Shown here piece by piece: positions 33,789 through 43,419 of a stretch of 64,000 bases of DNA. The DNA is taken from the NCBI GenBank assembly GCA_963726575.1, contig CAVSCR010000003.1, forward strand, positions 1 through 64,000, written 5' to 3'. Position 1 is the stretch's first letter; each line of letters begins with the position of its first letter. The stretch comes from CAVSCR01 sp963726575. Its GTDB lineage: Bacteria; Actinomycetota; Actinomycetes; JAHEKZ01. The notes under the pieces were generated by a model that had not been told where the DNA came from, did no database searches, and worked only from the letters and a program-made list of their open reading frames with translations. The position numbers and the translations under genes are program-made.

Positions 33789-36700
33789 ATGGAGCCCACC
33801 GCAGCAACCGACCGGACCTTCGTCATCGCGGACATCCGTGGCTACACCCGGTTCACCCGTGACCACGGTGACGCGGCTGCAGCCCACCTCGCCAGCGTCT
33901 TTGCCGACCTGGCGCGCGAGGCCGTCGAGGCGCGCGGTGGTGAGGTGCTGGAGCTGCGCGGCGACGAGGCACTGTGCGTCTTCGAGGACTCGGCCCAGGC
34001 GGTGCGGGCCGCCCTGGAGTTTCAGGCGCTCTGCGCGGAGGAGTACGCCTCGGACAGCGACCTGCCGCTGAACGTCGGCGTGGGGATCGACGCGGGTGAT
34101 GCGGTCCCGGTGCAGGGCGGCTATCGCGGCGCTGCCCTGAACATGGCCGCCCGACTGTGTTCCAACGCCGCGGCCGGCCAAGTGTTGGTCTCCGACGCGG
34201 TGGCACAACGGGTTGCGACTGAGTCGGACCTCTCGCTGGCAGATCGCGGGGAAGCCACCCTGAAGGGCTTCGAAGGGACGGTCCGACTGGTCGAGGCCTC
34301 CGACGTCGACCCGCCGGTTCCCTCCCCAGCCGCGAAGGAACGTGACGCCGGCCCTGGACTCCCGCTCGCGTTGGACACGACGTCAGCCCTGGTCGGACGC
34401 GAGCACGAGCTGCACTGGCTGCAGGGGACCTGGCGGCAGGCACGTCGCGGTCGTGGCCGCATCGTGGCCTTGGCCGGGCCCTCGCAGATCGGCAAGACCC
34501 GGTTGGCGGCGGAGCTCGCGGCGTCCGTCGTGCGCGGTGGTGAGCAGGTGCGTTACGCGGGGTTGGGCGGGACGGCGGCGGCCCATGCCCAGACAGAGCT
34601 GAGCGGCGTGTTCGACGCCAACGCGCCTGTGCTGCTGGTGCTGGACGACCTCGACGCCATGGGCCCGACGACGATCGAAGCGACCCACGCGATGCTCCCA
34701 CTCCTAACGCGACGCCCGGTGCTGGTGGTCTGCACGATCGGCGACGACACCGCCTCACCATCACTGGACGCACTGCGCCACGACATCGACGTCCGCGGCG
34801 ACGGCGAACGTCGGCTCCGACCACTCGATGACAACGGAGTGCGTGGCATCGTCGCGCAGTACGTGGATCTCCAACGCACCGAGGTTCCGTTGGAGTCGTT
34901 CGTGCGTTCCAGCGGAGGCAGCCCGGGACGCGTGCATGAGGTGGTCGGCTCGTGGACGCGAGAGGAAGCCAGTCGTCGGTTGGAGGCCGCGGCGCAGTGG
35001 ATGGCGGCCGGGCGCAGCAAGCGCGCTGCCGACCTCGAGTTCGCCAACGACGTGATCGGACGCGGTCTGCACCGGCTGTACGCCGACGAGCCGCAGCTCA
35101 TCCTCGACGACGGGGCAAGTCCCTACCTGGGGCTGGCGTCGTTCTCCGACGACGACGCCGGCCGGTTCTTCGGGCGGGAGGCGCTGGTCGGTGAACTGGC
35201 GGCGCGCACCGTGCAGGCCGGACTGCTCGGCGTCGTCGGTGCGTCCGGGGCGGGGAAGAGCTCGGTGATCGCGGCCGGCCTCATCCCCTCGCTGCGCGCG
35301 GGGCTACTACCCGGCAGCGAACGCTGGCACGCGGTGTCGATGCGCCCCGGCGAGCACCCGGTGTCGGAGCTCGCCGTCGTCACCGGGGATACCGCAGCGT
35401 TCGACCGCGCCGGCGAGCGGTCGATCCTGGTGGTGGACCAGTTCGAAGAGGTCTTCACGATCTGCGCAGACGAACGAGAACGCAGCGCGTTCATCGACGC
35501 CATCACTGAGCTGGCGTCTCATCCCGACGACTCCCTGGTCGTGGTCGGGCTGCGCGGCGACCACTACGGCAGCTGTGCGCCATACCCGGCACTGGCTCAA
35601 CTGCTCGCCGCGAACAACGTGCTCGTCGGCCCGATGAGCCGCGATGAGCTGCGCCGGGCCATCGAGCTTCCAGCACGACGCGTCGGCTGGCGAGTCGAGG
35701 GACCGCTGGTCGACGCGCTGATCGGGGACACCGTCGACGAGCCTGGCGCTCTGCCGCTGCTGTCCACGGCACTGGTCGAGCTGTGGCAACAGTCATCCGA
35801 CGGATGGCTGCGCCTCGACACCTATGAGCAGTCCGGTGGGGTGCGTGGTGCCGTGGCCCGCCTGGCCGAACGCTCCTACGCCGAGCTGACACCGCGCCAG
35901 CAGGACGTCGCCCGCGCCGTGCTGCTGCGCCTGGTGGCCGAGGACGACGACGAGAGCCTGTCGCGTCGGCGAGTGCCGCTGGCGGAGTTCGATGCCGATC
36001 GCGACCCGATGACGGCTTCGGTCCTGGCGCGCTTGACCTCCGACCGGTTACTGACCCGTGACGAGCACACCGTGGAGGTCGCTCACGAGGCGCTGCTGCG
36101 GGAGTGGCCGCGCTTGCGCGGCTGGATTGCCGACGACGTGCAGGGTCGACGGCTGCGCGGACATCTCACCCGTTCGGCCAACCAGTGGGCCGCGTCCGAC
36201 GATACCGACGCCGCCGACGACGAGCTGTACCGCGGAGCCCGGCTGTCGGCGGCACTGGACTGGTCCACCGACCACGGCGGCGAGCTGAACGACCTGGAGC
36301 GGTCCTTCCTACAGGAGAGCCGACAGTCCAGCGAGCGCGAAGCGTCCCGGCAGCGGCGCACGAACCGGCGGTTGCGCACAGCCCTCATCGGCGTGGCCGG
36401 CTTCCTGGTGGTGGCGCTCATTGCCGGCGCCGTGGCCGTGCGGCAACGCTCGACCGCACAGCAGCAGGCCACTTCGGCCGACGCCCAGCGGGTCGGTGCG
36501 CTGGCGATCGTCGAGAAGCGGCCTGACCTGGCGTTGCTCCTGGCCGTCGAGGCGCTGCGGCTGGACAGCGCGCCCGAGACACGGGGCGACTTGATGCAGA
36601 CGCTGATGAAGTACCCGCACATGCTCGGGGTGGCGCAACCGACCGGGCAACGGATCCTTCGCGTGGCTGCACCGGTCAACGGCCGGGTGTTCGCGGTCAG

Positions 36701-38600
36701 TGACTTCGACGGCGGACTCGTCGTGTACGACGGCTCGACACTCACCCCGCTGCACCCCGTGATCCACCTTCCGTTCATCGACGAGATGGTCTTCTCCACC
36801 GACGGCAGGACACTGTTCCTCGCCGGGTGGGCTACGGCGAATGACCAGAAGGACATGTCGCTGCGCGCGTTGGACGTCGCCACCGGCAAGGTGCGGTGGA
36901 AGGTGCCGATCCCCGCCAGCGAGCGGACGAGTGAAGAGAACGTCGGAGTACCGGGGACCGGGCTCCTCGCCTTGTCTCCTGATGGCAGGTCCGTCACCTG
37001 GCAGGTGCCTCACCTCCTGCACCGGTATGCCGTCACCACCGGTCATGAGCTCAGTGCCCCGATCCCGACCCTCGCGGGCTACCAGGCACTGCTGCTGCCC
37101 CGGCACCGGATTCTGCAGCTGATGCAGCAGCACGTCCGCATCAACGACCTCACCAGTGGTAAGACCCTCCACAACTGGCAGCTGCCGATCCCCGACCAGA
37201 CCCCCACGCTGAGCCCGGATGGACGCCTGCTGGCGCTGTCCGGCTGGAACGGCAGCGCCGACGGGGTCGTCGCCACGGTGGACCTGCGCACCGGTCGGGT
37301 GCAGAACATGTACGGACAGCAGCACGGCTGGGTGCCCCAGATGGCGTTCTCACCCGACGGCTCACAGTTGGCGACGGTCAACGACGGTGGCGAGGTCACG
37401 GTCTGGGACCCCGCGTCCGGTCAGAAGCTGACGGACTTCGTCGGCCACACCTCGTTGCTGCGCGGCGTCGCCTTCGCCGATGCGGGACGGACGTTGGTGA
37501 CCGCCGGCATGGACAACAACATGATCACGTGGGACATGTCAGGCAGTCGCGGCTTTCTGCGCACCGCGCCTCGACCTGGACCTCCCTGCGACACCACGTG
37601 CGTGTTCCCGCACCTGGACCTGACCCCGGACGGGACGCGGATCGCGACGTTCGAGGCGCCGGTAACCGGCGGCTCCGGCATCCACTTCCTCGATGCCACC
37701 ACGCTGGCGCCGGTAGGTCGTCTCCCCCGCTCGGTCACCGACTGCTGTGAAGCAGCCGCCTTCAGCCCCGACGGGTCGCAGCTGGCGACCATCGACCTCG
37801 CGAACAGCACCGTCATCCTGCGCGACGCGACGACGGGCGAGCCGATCCGGCAGCTGTTCCACACCGACGCGAAGTCGATCTCGAAGCTCGGATCTCCGCC
37901 GCTGGACACGGCGGCCTTCGCTCCGGACGGTTCGACGGTCGCCACCAACGACAACGCCGACGTCGTCATCGTCGATCCCTCGACGGGCAGCACGGTCACC
38001 CGTCTGTCCACGAGTGACTTCGTGGAGTGGGTGTCCTACAGCCCAGACGGGACTCTGCTCGAGGCTGCTTGCGACGATGGCAGCGTCACGGTGTGGGACA
38101 CCAGCAACTGGCACCAGATGTGGACCCGCACGATCGACGACCAGGTGGCGCTCGGTGGGCAGTTCTCGCCCGATGACTTGTTGCTGATCGCCGGCAGCTT
38201 CAGCGGCCGCGTCCACGTGATCAACGCCCGAACCGGGGAGCCGACGCTGCCTCCGCTGTTGGCCCACGCCGGACTGGTGGGTTCGTTGAACTTCAGCCCG
38301 GACGGCTCGGAGTTCGCCACCACCGGGGTCGACGGCCTCACCTACCTGTGGGACTCGCAGACGGGACGTGCCCTGGGTGAGCCGTTCAACGCGAGCGGGA
38401 ACGCGATGAACTTCTTCTCCAAGGACGGGTCGACCCTGTACGTGAGCAGGTTCGACACGATCTTCGCGTTCGACGTCTCAGTGGCAGCCCAAACCGCGCG
38501 GGCCTGCGAGATCGCGGGACGGACCCTGACCCAGGCTGAATGGAACCGGTATCTCCCGGACCGCCCTTACCAGGATCCCTGCTCGGCGCCGACGACGTGA
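33789..38600 (+). CDS. giant class III cyclase / double STAND NTPase / WD40 protein
   Basis: 1603 residues from ATG 33789 with GGGGAGGGG upstream. Order: cyclase homology domain (FVIADIRGYTRFTRDHG to about 190, both Asp-containing motifs and the NMAARLC Asn present); a first NTPase with P-loop GPSQIGKTR near 229; a second with GASGAGKSSV near 485 and LVVDQFEEVF; one membrane span near 867 (LIGVAGFLVVALIAGAVAV); then a WD40-like propeller to the C-terminus (repeated FSPDGSQLAT-type blades). A sensor that could couple ligand recognition by the propeller to NTPase oligomerisation and cyclic-nucleotide output. Confidence 0.88.
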   Translation: MEPTAATDRTFVIADIRGYTRFTRDHGDAAAAHLASVFADLAREAVEARGGEVLELRGDEALCVFEDSAQAVRAALEFQALCAEEYASDSDLPLNVGVGIDAGDAVPVQGGYRGAALNMAARLCSNAAAGQVLVSDAVAQRVATESDLSLADRGEATLKGFEGTVRLVEASDVDPPVPSPAAKERDAGPGLPLALDTTSALVGREHELHWLQGTWRQARRGRGRIVALAGPSQIGKTRLAAELAASVVRGGEQVRYAGLGGTAAAHAQTELSGVFDANAPVLLVLDDLDAMGPTTIEATHAMLPLLTRRPVLVVCTIGDDTASPSLDALRHDIDVRGDGERRLRPLDDNGVRGIVAQYVDLQRTEVPLESFVRSSGGSPGRVHEVVGSWTREEASRRLEAAAQWMAAGRSKRAADLEFANDVIGRGLHRLYADEPQLILDDGASPYLGLASFSDDDAGRFFGREALVGELAARTVQAGLLGVVGASGAGKSSVIAAGLIPSLRAGLLPGSERWHAVSMRPGEHPVSELAVVTGDTAAFDRAGERSILVVDQFEEVFTICADERERSAFIDAITELASHPDDSLVVVGLRGDHYGSCAPYPALAQLLAANNVLVGPMSRDELRRAIELPARRVGWRVEGPLVDALIGDTVDEPGALPLLSTALVELWQQSSDGWLRLDTYEQSGGVRGAVARLAERSYAELTPRQQDVARAVLLRLVAEDDDESLSRRRVPLAEFDADRDPMTASVLARLTSDRLLTRDEHTVEVAHEALLREWPRLRGWIADDVQGRRLRGHLTRSANQWAASDDTDAADDELYRGARLSAALDWSTDHGGELNDLERSFLQESRQSSEREASRQRRTNRRLRTALIGVAGFLVVALIAGAVAVRQRSTAQQQATSADAQRVGALAIVEKRPDLALLLAVEALRLDSAPETRGDLMQTLMKYPHMLGVAQPTGQRILRVAAPVNGRVFAVSDFDGGLVVYDGSTLTPLHPVIHLPFIDEMVFSTDGRTLFLAGWATANDQKDMSLRALDVATGKVRWKVPIPASERTSEENVGVPGTGLLALSPDGRSVTWQVPHLLHRYAVTTGHELSAPIPTLAGYQALLLPRHRILQLMQQHVRINDLTSGKTLHNWQLPIPDQTPTLSPDGRLLALSGWNGSADGVVATVDLRTGRVQNMYGQQHGWVPQMAFSPDGSQLATVNDGGEVTVWDPASGQKLTDFVGHTSLLRGVAFADAGRTLVTAGMDNNMITWDMSGSRGFLRTAPRPGPPCDTTCVFPHLDLTPDGTRIATFEAPVTGGSGIHFLDATTLAPVGRLPRSVTDCCEAAAFSPDGSQLATIDLANSTVILRDATTGEPIRQLFHTDAKSISKLGSPPLDTAAFAPDGSTVATNDNADVVIVDPSTGSTVTRLSTSDFVEWVSYSPDGTLLEAACDDGSVTVWDTSNWHQMWTRTIDDQVALGGQFSPDDLLLIAGSFSGRVHVINARTGEPTLPPLLAHAGLVGSLNFSPDGSEFATTGVDGLTYLWDSQTGRALGEPFNASGNAMNFFSKDGSTLYVSRFDTIFAFDVSVAAQTARACEIAGRTLTQAEWNRYLPDRPYQDPCSAPTT

Positions 38601-38612
38601 CGGCCGAGGCCG

Positions 38613-39176
38613 TCAGCCACCGTCAACGGTTCCGGTGATCTCGCCCTGGGCGAACGCGGCCTCCGTGATGGTGGCGATCGCCGTTGCCGTCACAGCAGAG
38701 AGCGGGACGCGGGTGATGCGGTCGAGGGCGAGCACCCAGAAGACGTAGTGATGGACGCCACTGCCCTTGGGTGGACACGGTGGCGTCCAGCCCGCAGTGC
38801 CGGCGCTGGTCGTGTACTCGACCGCTCCCGGTGGCGTCCGCGCGGACGCGAGCCCGCCACTGGCCGGTTCGAGGTCGGTGGTGATGCGGTGCACGAAGAT
38901 GCCGCTGGTGCCGTTGCGGTCGTACACGATGACGGCGACCGCAGCGGTCCCGCTGGGCAGGTGAGCCCACGAGATCGGTGGGAAGGATCCCCCTCCCTGG
39001 CAGGTGTCGGCCTGCGGCAAGGCCTGACCGTCGGCGAAGTCGGTGGAGGTCACCGTGATGCTGGTCGGGATGTTGATGATCGGGATCTTCACGGTCGGAC
39101 CGCTCGCGCACGCGTTCAACGCGACGACAAGCGACACAGCAACGCCGACCCACAGAGCCGCGCGCAGCCGGCTCAC
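38613..39176 (-). CDS. YbhB/PEBP-family lipoprotein
   Basis: 187 residues. Signal with lipobox (LVVALNAC), then a phosphatidylethanolamine-binding fold: PPISWAHLPSGTAAVAVIV, YDRNGTSGIFVHRITTDL, GVHHYVFWVLALD. Anchored outside the membrane. Ligand and role unknown. GTG start overlaps the dinG stop by four bases. Confidence 0.88.
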   Translation of the reverse strand: MSRLRAALWVGVAVSLVVALNACASGPTVKIPIINIPTSITVTSTDFADGQALPQADTCQGGGSFPPISWAHLPSGTAAVAVIVYDRNGTSGIFVHRITTDLEPASGGLASARTPPGAVEYTTSAGTAGWTPPCPPKGSGVHHYVFWVLALDRITRVPLSAVTATAIATITEAAFAQGEITGTVDGG

Positions 39177-41635
39177 GTCTGCGCCGGGACGATGACGGCG
39201 TTGGGGCCGGGGGGACAGGACTCGAGGCGGGCGATGAGCCAGCGGCTGGTGGCGTCGCCCATGAGCAGGTGGGTCGGGTCTTCCCAGCCGACCAGCGCTG
39301 CGACGTCGCCCCGGGTGACGGTGACGACGTCGTCGTGGACCTCCGCCTCCCAGCCATCGGCTGACAAGGCGTCGACCAGCGCATCGGGGTCGGTCAGCAG
39401 CGGCACCGGGACGGCGGTGAGGGCGTATCCGAGCTCGCGATCGGCGTGGCTGACCTCTTCGCCGCCGCCCCAGATGAGTCGTGAGGTGACTCCTGCCTGG
39501 CGGAGCCGGGTGACGATCGCCGACGGGGTGCGGCCGAGCTCGTCGGCCAGCAAGCCGACCGGCGTTCCCAGGGCGAACCCGCTGAGCAGCTGGGCCTGCT
39601 CGGCGTCGGTCCAGCGTCGGCGTTGCCGTCCGCCCTTGTCGGGCTCCGGCGGTGCCTCCTTCCCGGGATCGTCGTCGCTGGCCCAGACGCGGTCGGGGAC
39701 CGGCAACGGGTCAGGCGCCTGTTCGTCGATCGTGGCCAGGCTGCGCCGCGCGAGCTCGGGATCGGTGGTGGTCCAGAAGTCCGGCATGGACCGGCGGACG
39801 AAGCTTCCGTAGCGGGCGTTGGACAGACGCGAGTCGAGCACGGCGACGACGCCACGGTCGTCGGAGCGCCGGATCAGGCGTCCAGAGCCCTGGGCCAGCC
39901 GCAGCGCGGCCTGCGTTGCCGCCACAGCGAGGAAGCCGTTGCCACCGGCAGCCTCCACCGCGCGCTGGCGGGCCGACGCGAGCGGGTCGTCGGGGCGCGG
40001 AAAGGGCAGTCGATCGATGACCACGAGCTGCAGGGCAGAACCGGGGACGTCGACGCCCTGCCACAACGACAAGGTGCCGAACAGGCAGGTGGCCGCGTCG
40101 GCTGCGAACTTGCGCACGAGCTCGCCCGTTGCGTCGTCGCCCTGGCACAGGATCGGCAGGTCGAGCCGCTCGCGCATGGCGTCGGCCGCCTGCTGGGCGG
40201 CCCGCATGGAGGAGAACAGCCCCAGCGTTCTTCCGCCTGCGGCCGTGACGAGCTCGGCCAGCTCGTCGAGGAAGGCGTCGGACAGGCCGTCGCGCCCGGG
40301 TGGTGGCAGGTGGGAAGCGATGTAGAGGATCGCCTGCCGCTGGTAGTCGAACGGCGAGCCGGCGTCGAGGCCGCGCCAGGCAGGCAGCTCGTCGCGGACC
40401 AGGCCGACCGACCGCGCAACCGCGTCGAAGTCGCCGCCGAGTGTCAGGGTGGCCGACGTCATGACGACGGTCGCCGATCCGAACAACGTCTCGCGCAGCA
40501 GTCCCCCGACGAACAAGGGGGCGCGCCACAGGCTGGGCGGACGGCGCTCGGACCGGGTCAGCCACACCACGTCACTGTCGCCGGCGGCGACGATGCGCCC
40601 GGCGATCTCGTGGACCTCTTCGACGGCCGCCCGTGCGCGAGTACGGCCGGCCAGCTCGTCGGGGTCGTCCTTGGAGCTGCTGCTGCCGATCGCGGTGAGC
40701 GCAGCATGGCCCGCGTCCCGGACTCCGACGAGCGCGTCGAACAACGCACCGCGCAACTCGTCGATGCGACCCTCACGTGACTCCTCGAAGGCCTGGGTCA
40801 GCAGCTCGGCGGCGTCGAGCAGGAGGTCGCTGTCGCGTTCGCCGGCGAACCGGCGGGCGCGCCGTGCGGCGCGTTCGACCATGGCTGCGGTGAGCTCGTC
40901 GGTGACCGCGCCGGTGGCGCGGTCGGCGAGCTCGTGTCCTTCGTCGACGATGACGACGTCGTGCTCGGGCAGCAGCCGGGCGTCGCTGAGGGCGTCGATC
41001 GCGAGCATGGCGTGGTTGGTGACGACGACGTCAGCCTCGCGGGCGCGTTCGCGGGCGAGCTCGGCAAAGCACGACTCCCCGAACGGGCACTTCGTGGCCC
41101 CCAGGCACTCGTGCGGCGTGACGGACAAGGAACGCCAGGCTCGTTCGTCGGGGGCCGGGCTGATCTCGTCGCGGTCGCCGGTCTTGGTGTGTTCGGCCCA
41201 GGCCCGGATGCGCACGGCGTCACGTCCGGCCCTGGACGAGGGCGTCGGGTCGAAGAGGGCCTCTTGGTCGGCGTCGTCACTGCCGGTGTTGAGACGGTGC
41301 AGGCACAGATAGTTGCTGCGGCCTTTGAGCATCGCGAACGTCGGCCGGCGCTCCAGGATCGGCTCGACGGCGTCGAGCAGGCGCGGAAGGTCGCGGTCGA
41401 CCAGCTGGCGCTGCAGGGCGATCGTGGCGGTGGCGATGATCACCGGCTCGTCATGGAGCAGGGCCGGCACCAGGTAGGCCAGGGACTTGCCGGTGCCAGT
41501 ACCGGCCTGGACCAGCAGGTGCTCCCCCTTGCCGATCGCGTCGGCGACCGCGTGCGCCATCTCCACCTGACCGGGGCGCTCGGTGCCGTTGACCGCGACC
41601 ACGGCGGCCGCCAGCAGTTCATCAACCTGTTGCAT
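39173..41635 (-). CDS. dinG: DinG-family ATP-dependent DNA helicase
   Basis: 820 residues, XPD-like superfamily 2. Walker A QAGTGTGKS (43-51), DEGH box near residue 228 (VVIVDEGHEL), and four iron-sulfur cysteines C111, C177, C183 and C189 (YLCLHR, ECLGATKCPFGESC). C-terminal motif VAATQAALRLAQGSGRLIR. Beyond the helicase core, the last 170 or so residues hold a helix-turn-helix-like segment (RRRWTDAEQAQLLSGFALG) followed by a mixed domain, which is unusual. Acts on R-loops or damaged DNA in its family. Confidence 0.92.
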   Translation of the reverse strand: MQQVDELLAAAVVAVNGTERPGQVEMAHAVADAIGKGEHLLVQAGTGTGKSLAYLVPALLHDEPVIIATATIALQRQLVDRDLPRLLDAVEPILERRPTFAMLKGRSNYLCLHRLNTGSDDADQEALFDPTPSSRAGRDAVRIRAWAEHTKTGDRDEISPAPDERAWRSLSVTPHECLGATKCPFGESCFAELARERAREADVVVTNHAMLAIDALSDARLLPEHDVVIVDEGHELADRATGAVTDELTAAMVERAARRARRFAGERDSDLLLDAAELLTQAFEESREGRIDELRGALFDALVGVRDAGHAALTAIGSSSSKDDPDELAGRTRARAAVEEVHEIAGRIVAAGDSDVVWLTRSERRPPSLWRAPLFVGGLLRETLFGSATVVMTSATLTLGGDFDAVARSVGLVRDELPAWRGLDAGSPFDYQRQAILYIASHLPPPGRDGLSDAFLDELAELVTAAGGRTLGLFSSMRAAQQAADAMRERLDLPILCQGDDATGELVRKFAADAATCLFGTLSLWQGVDVPGSALQLVVIDRLPFPRPDDPLASARQRAVEAAGGNGFLAVAATQAALRLAQGSGRLIRRSDDRGVVAVLDSRLSNARYGSFVRRSMPDFWTTTDPELARRSLATIDEQAPDPLPVPDRVWASDDDPGKEAPPEPDKGGRQRRRWTDAEQAQLLSGFALGTPVGLLADELGRTPSAIVTRLRQAGVTSRLIWGGGEEVSHADRELGYALTAVPVPLLTDPDALVDALSADGWEAEVHDDVVTVTRGDVAALVGWEDPTHLLMGDATSRWLIARLESCPPGPNAVIVPAQT

Positions 41636-41642
41636 GACCGGG

Positions 41643-43037
41643 TCAGGCTACGGGGCGGACGTACTCCCGAAGCCGCGCCGCCAGGTCCTGGTGGACACGG
41701 GCGACCAGGTGGGTGCCGTCGACCAGGTGCTCGGCGGTGAGCACCTCGCCCTGTTCGTGAACCCGGGCGACGAGGCCGCCCTGGTCGTAGGGCACCACCA
41801 CGTCCATCTCGATGGCGGGGCGTGGCAGGGCCTGCTCGATCGCGTTGCGGAGTGAGGCGACGCCGTCGCCAGTGCGCGCGCTGACCGCGAGGAGGCCAGG
41901 CTCGCGACGACGGAGGCGGGCCACGGTCAGTGCGTCGCTGAGGTCGGACTTGTTCACCACTACGAGCTCCGGGACACCGCTCGCGCCGATCTCGGCGAGC
42001 ACCTCACGCACCGCGTCGAGCTGACCTTCTGGGTCCGGGTCCGCGCCGTCGACCACGTGGACGATCAGGTCGGCCTGCGACACCTCCTCCAGCGTGGAGC
42101 GGAAGGCGTCGACCAACTGGTGGGGCAGATGACGGACGAAGCCGACCGTGTCGGCGATGGTGTAGATGCGGCCGTCGTCGGTGCGGGTACGTCGAACCGT
42201 GGGATCGAGGGTGGCGAAGAGCGCGTTCTCGACGAGCACGTCGGCGCCGGTGAGACGGTTGAGCAGGCTCGACTTTCCCGCGTTGGTGTAACCGGCGATG
42301 GCGACCGCGGGCACATCGTGACGTCGGCGATGCTTGCGCTGCGTGTTACGAGCCGTCTCCATGTGGGCGATCTCGCGGCGCAGCTTGGTCATCTGAGCGC
42401 GGATTCGACGTCGATCGGTCTCGATCTTCGTCTCGCCCGGTCCACGGGTGCCGACCCCGCCGGTGGCACCGCCGGCACGGCCTCCGGCCTGACGGGAGAG
42501 CGACTCGCCCCAGCCGCGGAGTCGGGGCAGGAGGTACTGCATCTGTGCCAGTGACACCTGCGCCTTGCCCTCACTGCTCTTGGCGTGCTGGGCGAAGATG
42601 TCGAGGATCAGCCAGGTGCGATCGACCACCTTGACCTTGACGACGTCCTCGAGCTTGCGCAGCTGTCCAGGCGTCAGCTCGCCGTCGCAGATCACAGTGT
42701 CGGCGCCGGTGGTGACGACGATGTCGCGCAGCTCGCGCGCCTTGCCCGAACCGATGTAGGTGGCGGGGTCTGGGCGGTCGCGACGTTGCACCAAGCCCTC
42801 GAGCACCTGCGAACCGGCGGTCTCGGCGAGGGCAGCGAGTTCGCGCAGCGAGTTGTCGGCGTCCTGGGAGGTGCCCTCGGTCCAGACACCGACGAGAACG
42901 ACCCGCTCGAGTCGGACCTGGCGGTACTCGACCTCGGTGATGTCCTCGAGCTCGGTGGACAGACCGGCGACACGACGCAGCGCAGTGCGGTCAGCAAGTT
43001 CTTGGGCGCCCGCGCTGTCGGCGGTGGAGGAGGACAT
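41643..43037 (-). CDS. hflX: GTPase HflX
   Basis: 464 residues from ATG 43037. N-terminal HflX domain (RPDPATYIGSGKARELRD), glycine-rich linker (GGRAGGATGGVGTRGPGETK), then the GTPase: G1 GYTNAGKS at 249-256, G3 DTVGF and G4 NKSD. Binds and splits stalled ribosomes. Eight bases after the next gene's start region on the same strand as dinG, so co-transcription is possible. Confidence 0.96.
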   Translation of the reverse strand: MSSSTADSAGAQELADRTALRRVAGLSTELEDITEVEYRQVRLERVVLVGVWTEGTSQDADNSLRELAALAETAGSQVLEGLVQRRDRPDPATYIGSGKARELRDIVVTTGADTVICDGELTPGQLRKLEDVVKVKVVDRTWLILDIFAQHAKSSEGKAQVSLAQMQYLLPRLRGWGESLSRQAGGRAGGATGGVGTRGPGETKIETDRRRIRAQMTKLRREIAHMETARNTQRKHRRRHDVPAVAIAGYTNAGKSSLLNRLTGADVLVENALFATLDPTVRRTRTDDGRIYTIADTVGFVRHLPHQLVDAFRSTLEEVSQADLIVHVVDGADPDPEGQLDAVREVLAEIGASGVPELVVVNKSDLSDALTVARLRRREPGLLAVSARTGDGVASLRNAIEQALPRPAIEMDVVVPYDQGGLVARVHEQGEVLTAEHLVDGTHLVARVHQDLAARLREYVRPVA

Positions 43038-43077
43038 CAGGTCGATCGTCGCACGGCTGGCAAGCGGGTTTTGCGCC

Positions 43078-43293
43078 TCAGGGGTTGAGGAGGAACAGGA
43101 GCAGGAGAACGGTGAAGAGGACAGCGAGCGCCGTCCCGATGAAAACCCGTTGATGTTGGATGGGTCCCCCGGCATAGTTGGCCACCCGGTCGGTGGCGGC
43201 GTGTACCCCGCCGGCGCCGTCGGCTAGGAACGCCGTCTTGAGCAGGTCCCGAGACAGCTTGTCGTCGTAGCTGCCGCCTACGTAATCGGGCAC
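43078..43293 (-). CDS. small C-terminal-anchored membrane protein
   Basis: 71 residues from GTG 43293, with GAGGAGG five bases before. A soluble stretch (YDDKLSRDLLKTAFLADGAG) is followed by one C-terminal span (VFIGTALAVLFTVLLLLFLL). I know no family. Upstream of hflX on the same strand. Confidence 0.6.
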   Translation of the reverse strand: MPDYVGGSYDDKLSRDLLKTAFLADGAGGVHAATDRVANYAGGPIQHQRVFIGTALAVLFTVLLLLFLLNP

Positions 43294-43419
43294 GAACGCC
43301 TCCTCGACGTCGAACGCTGGTATCCACTGTGAGCCCTGGACGCTGGGTTGTCCACATGGCCGGGCCGTTGTGGGCCAATGGATCCGGTGCGGTCGGGGGC
43401 TGTGGCTACCTTGCCGGCT

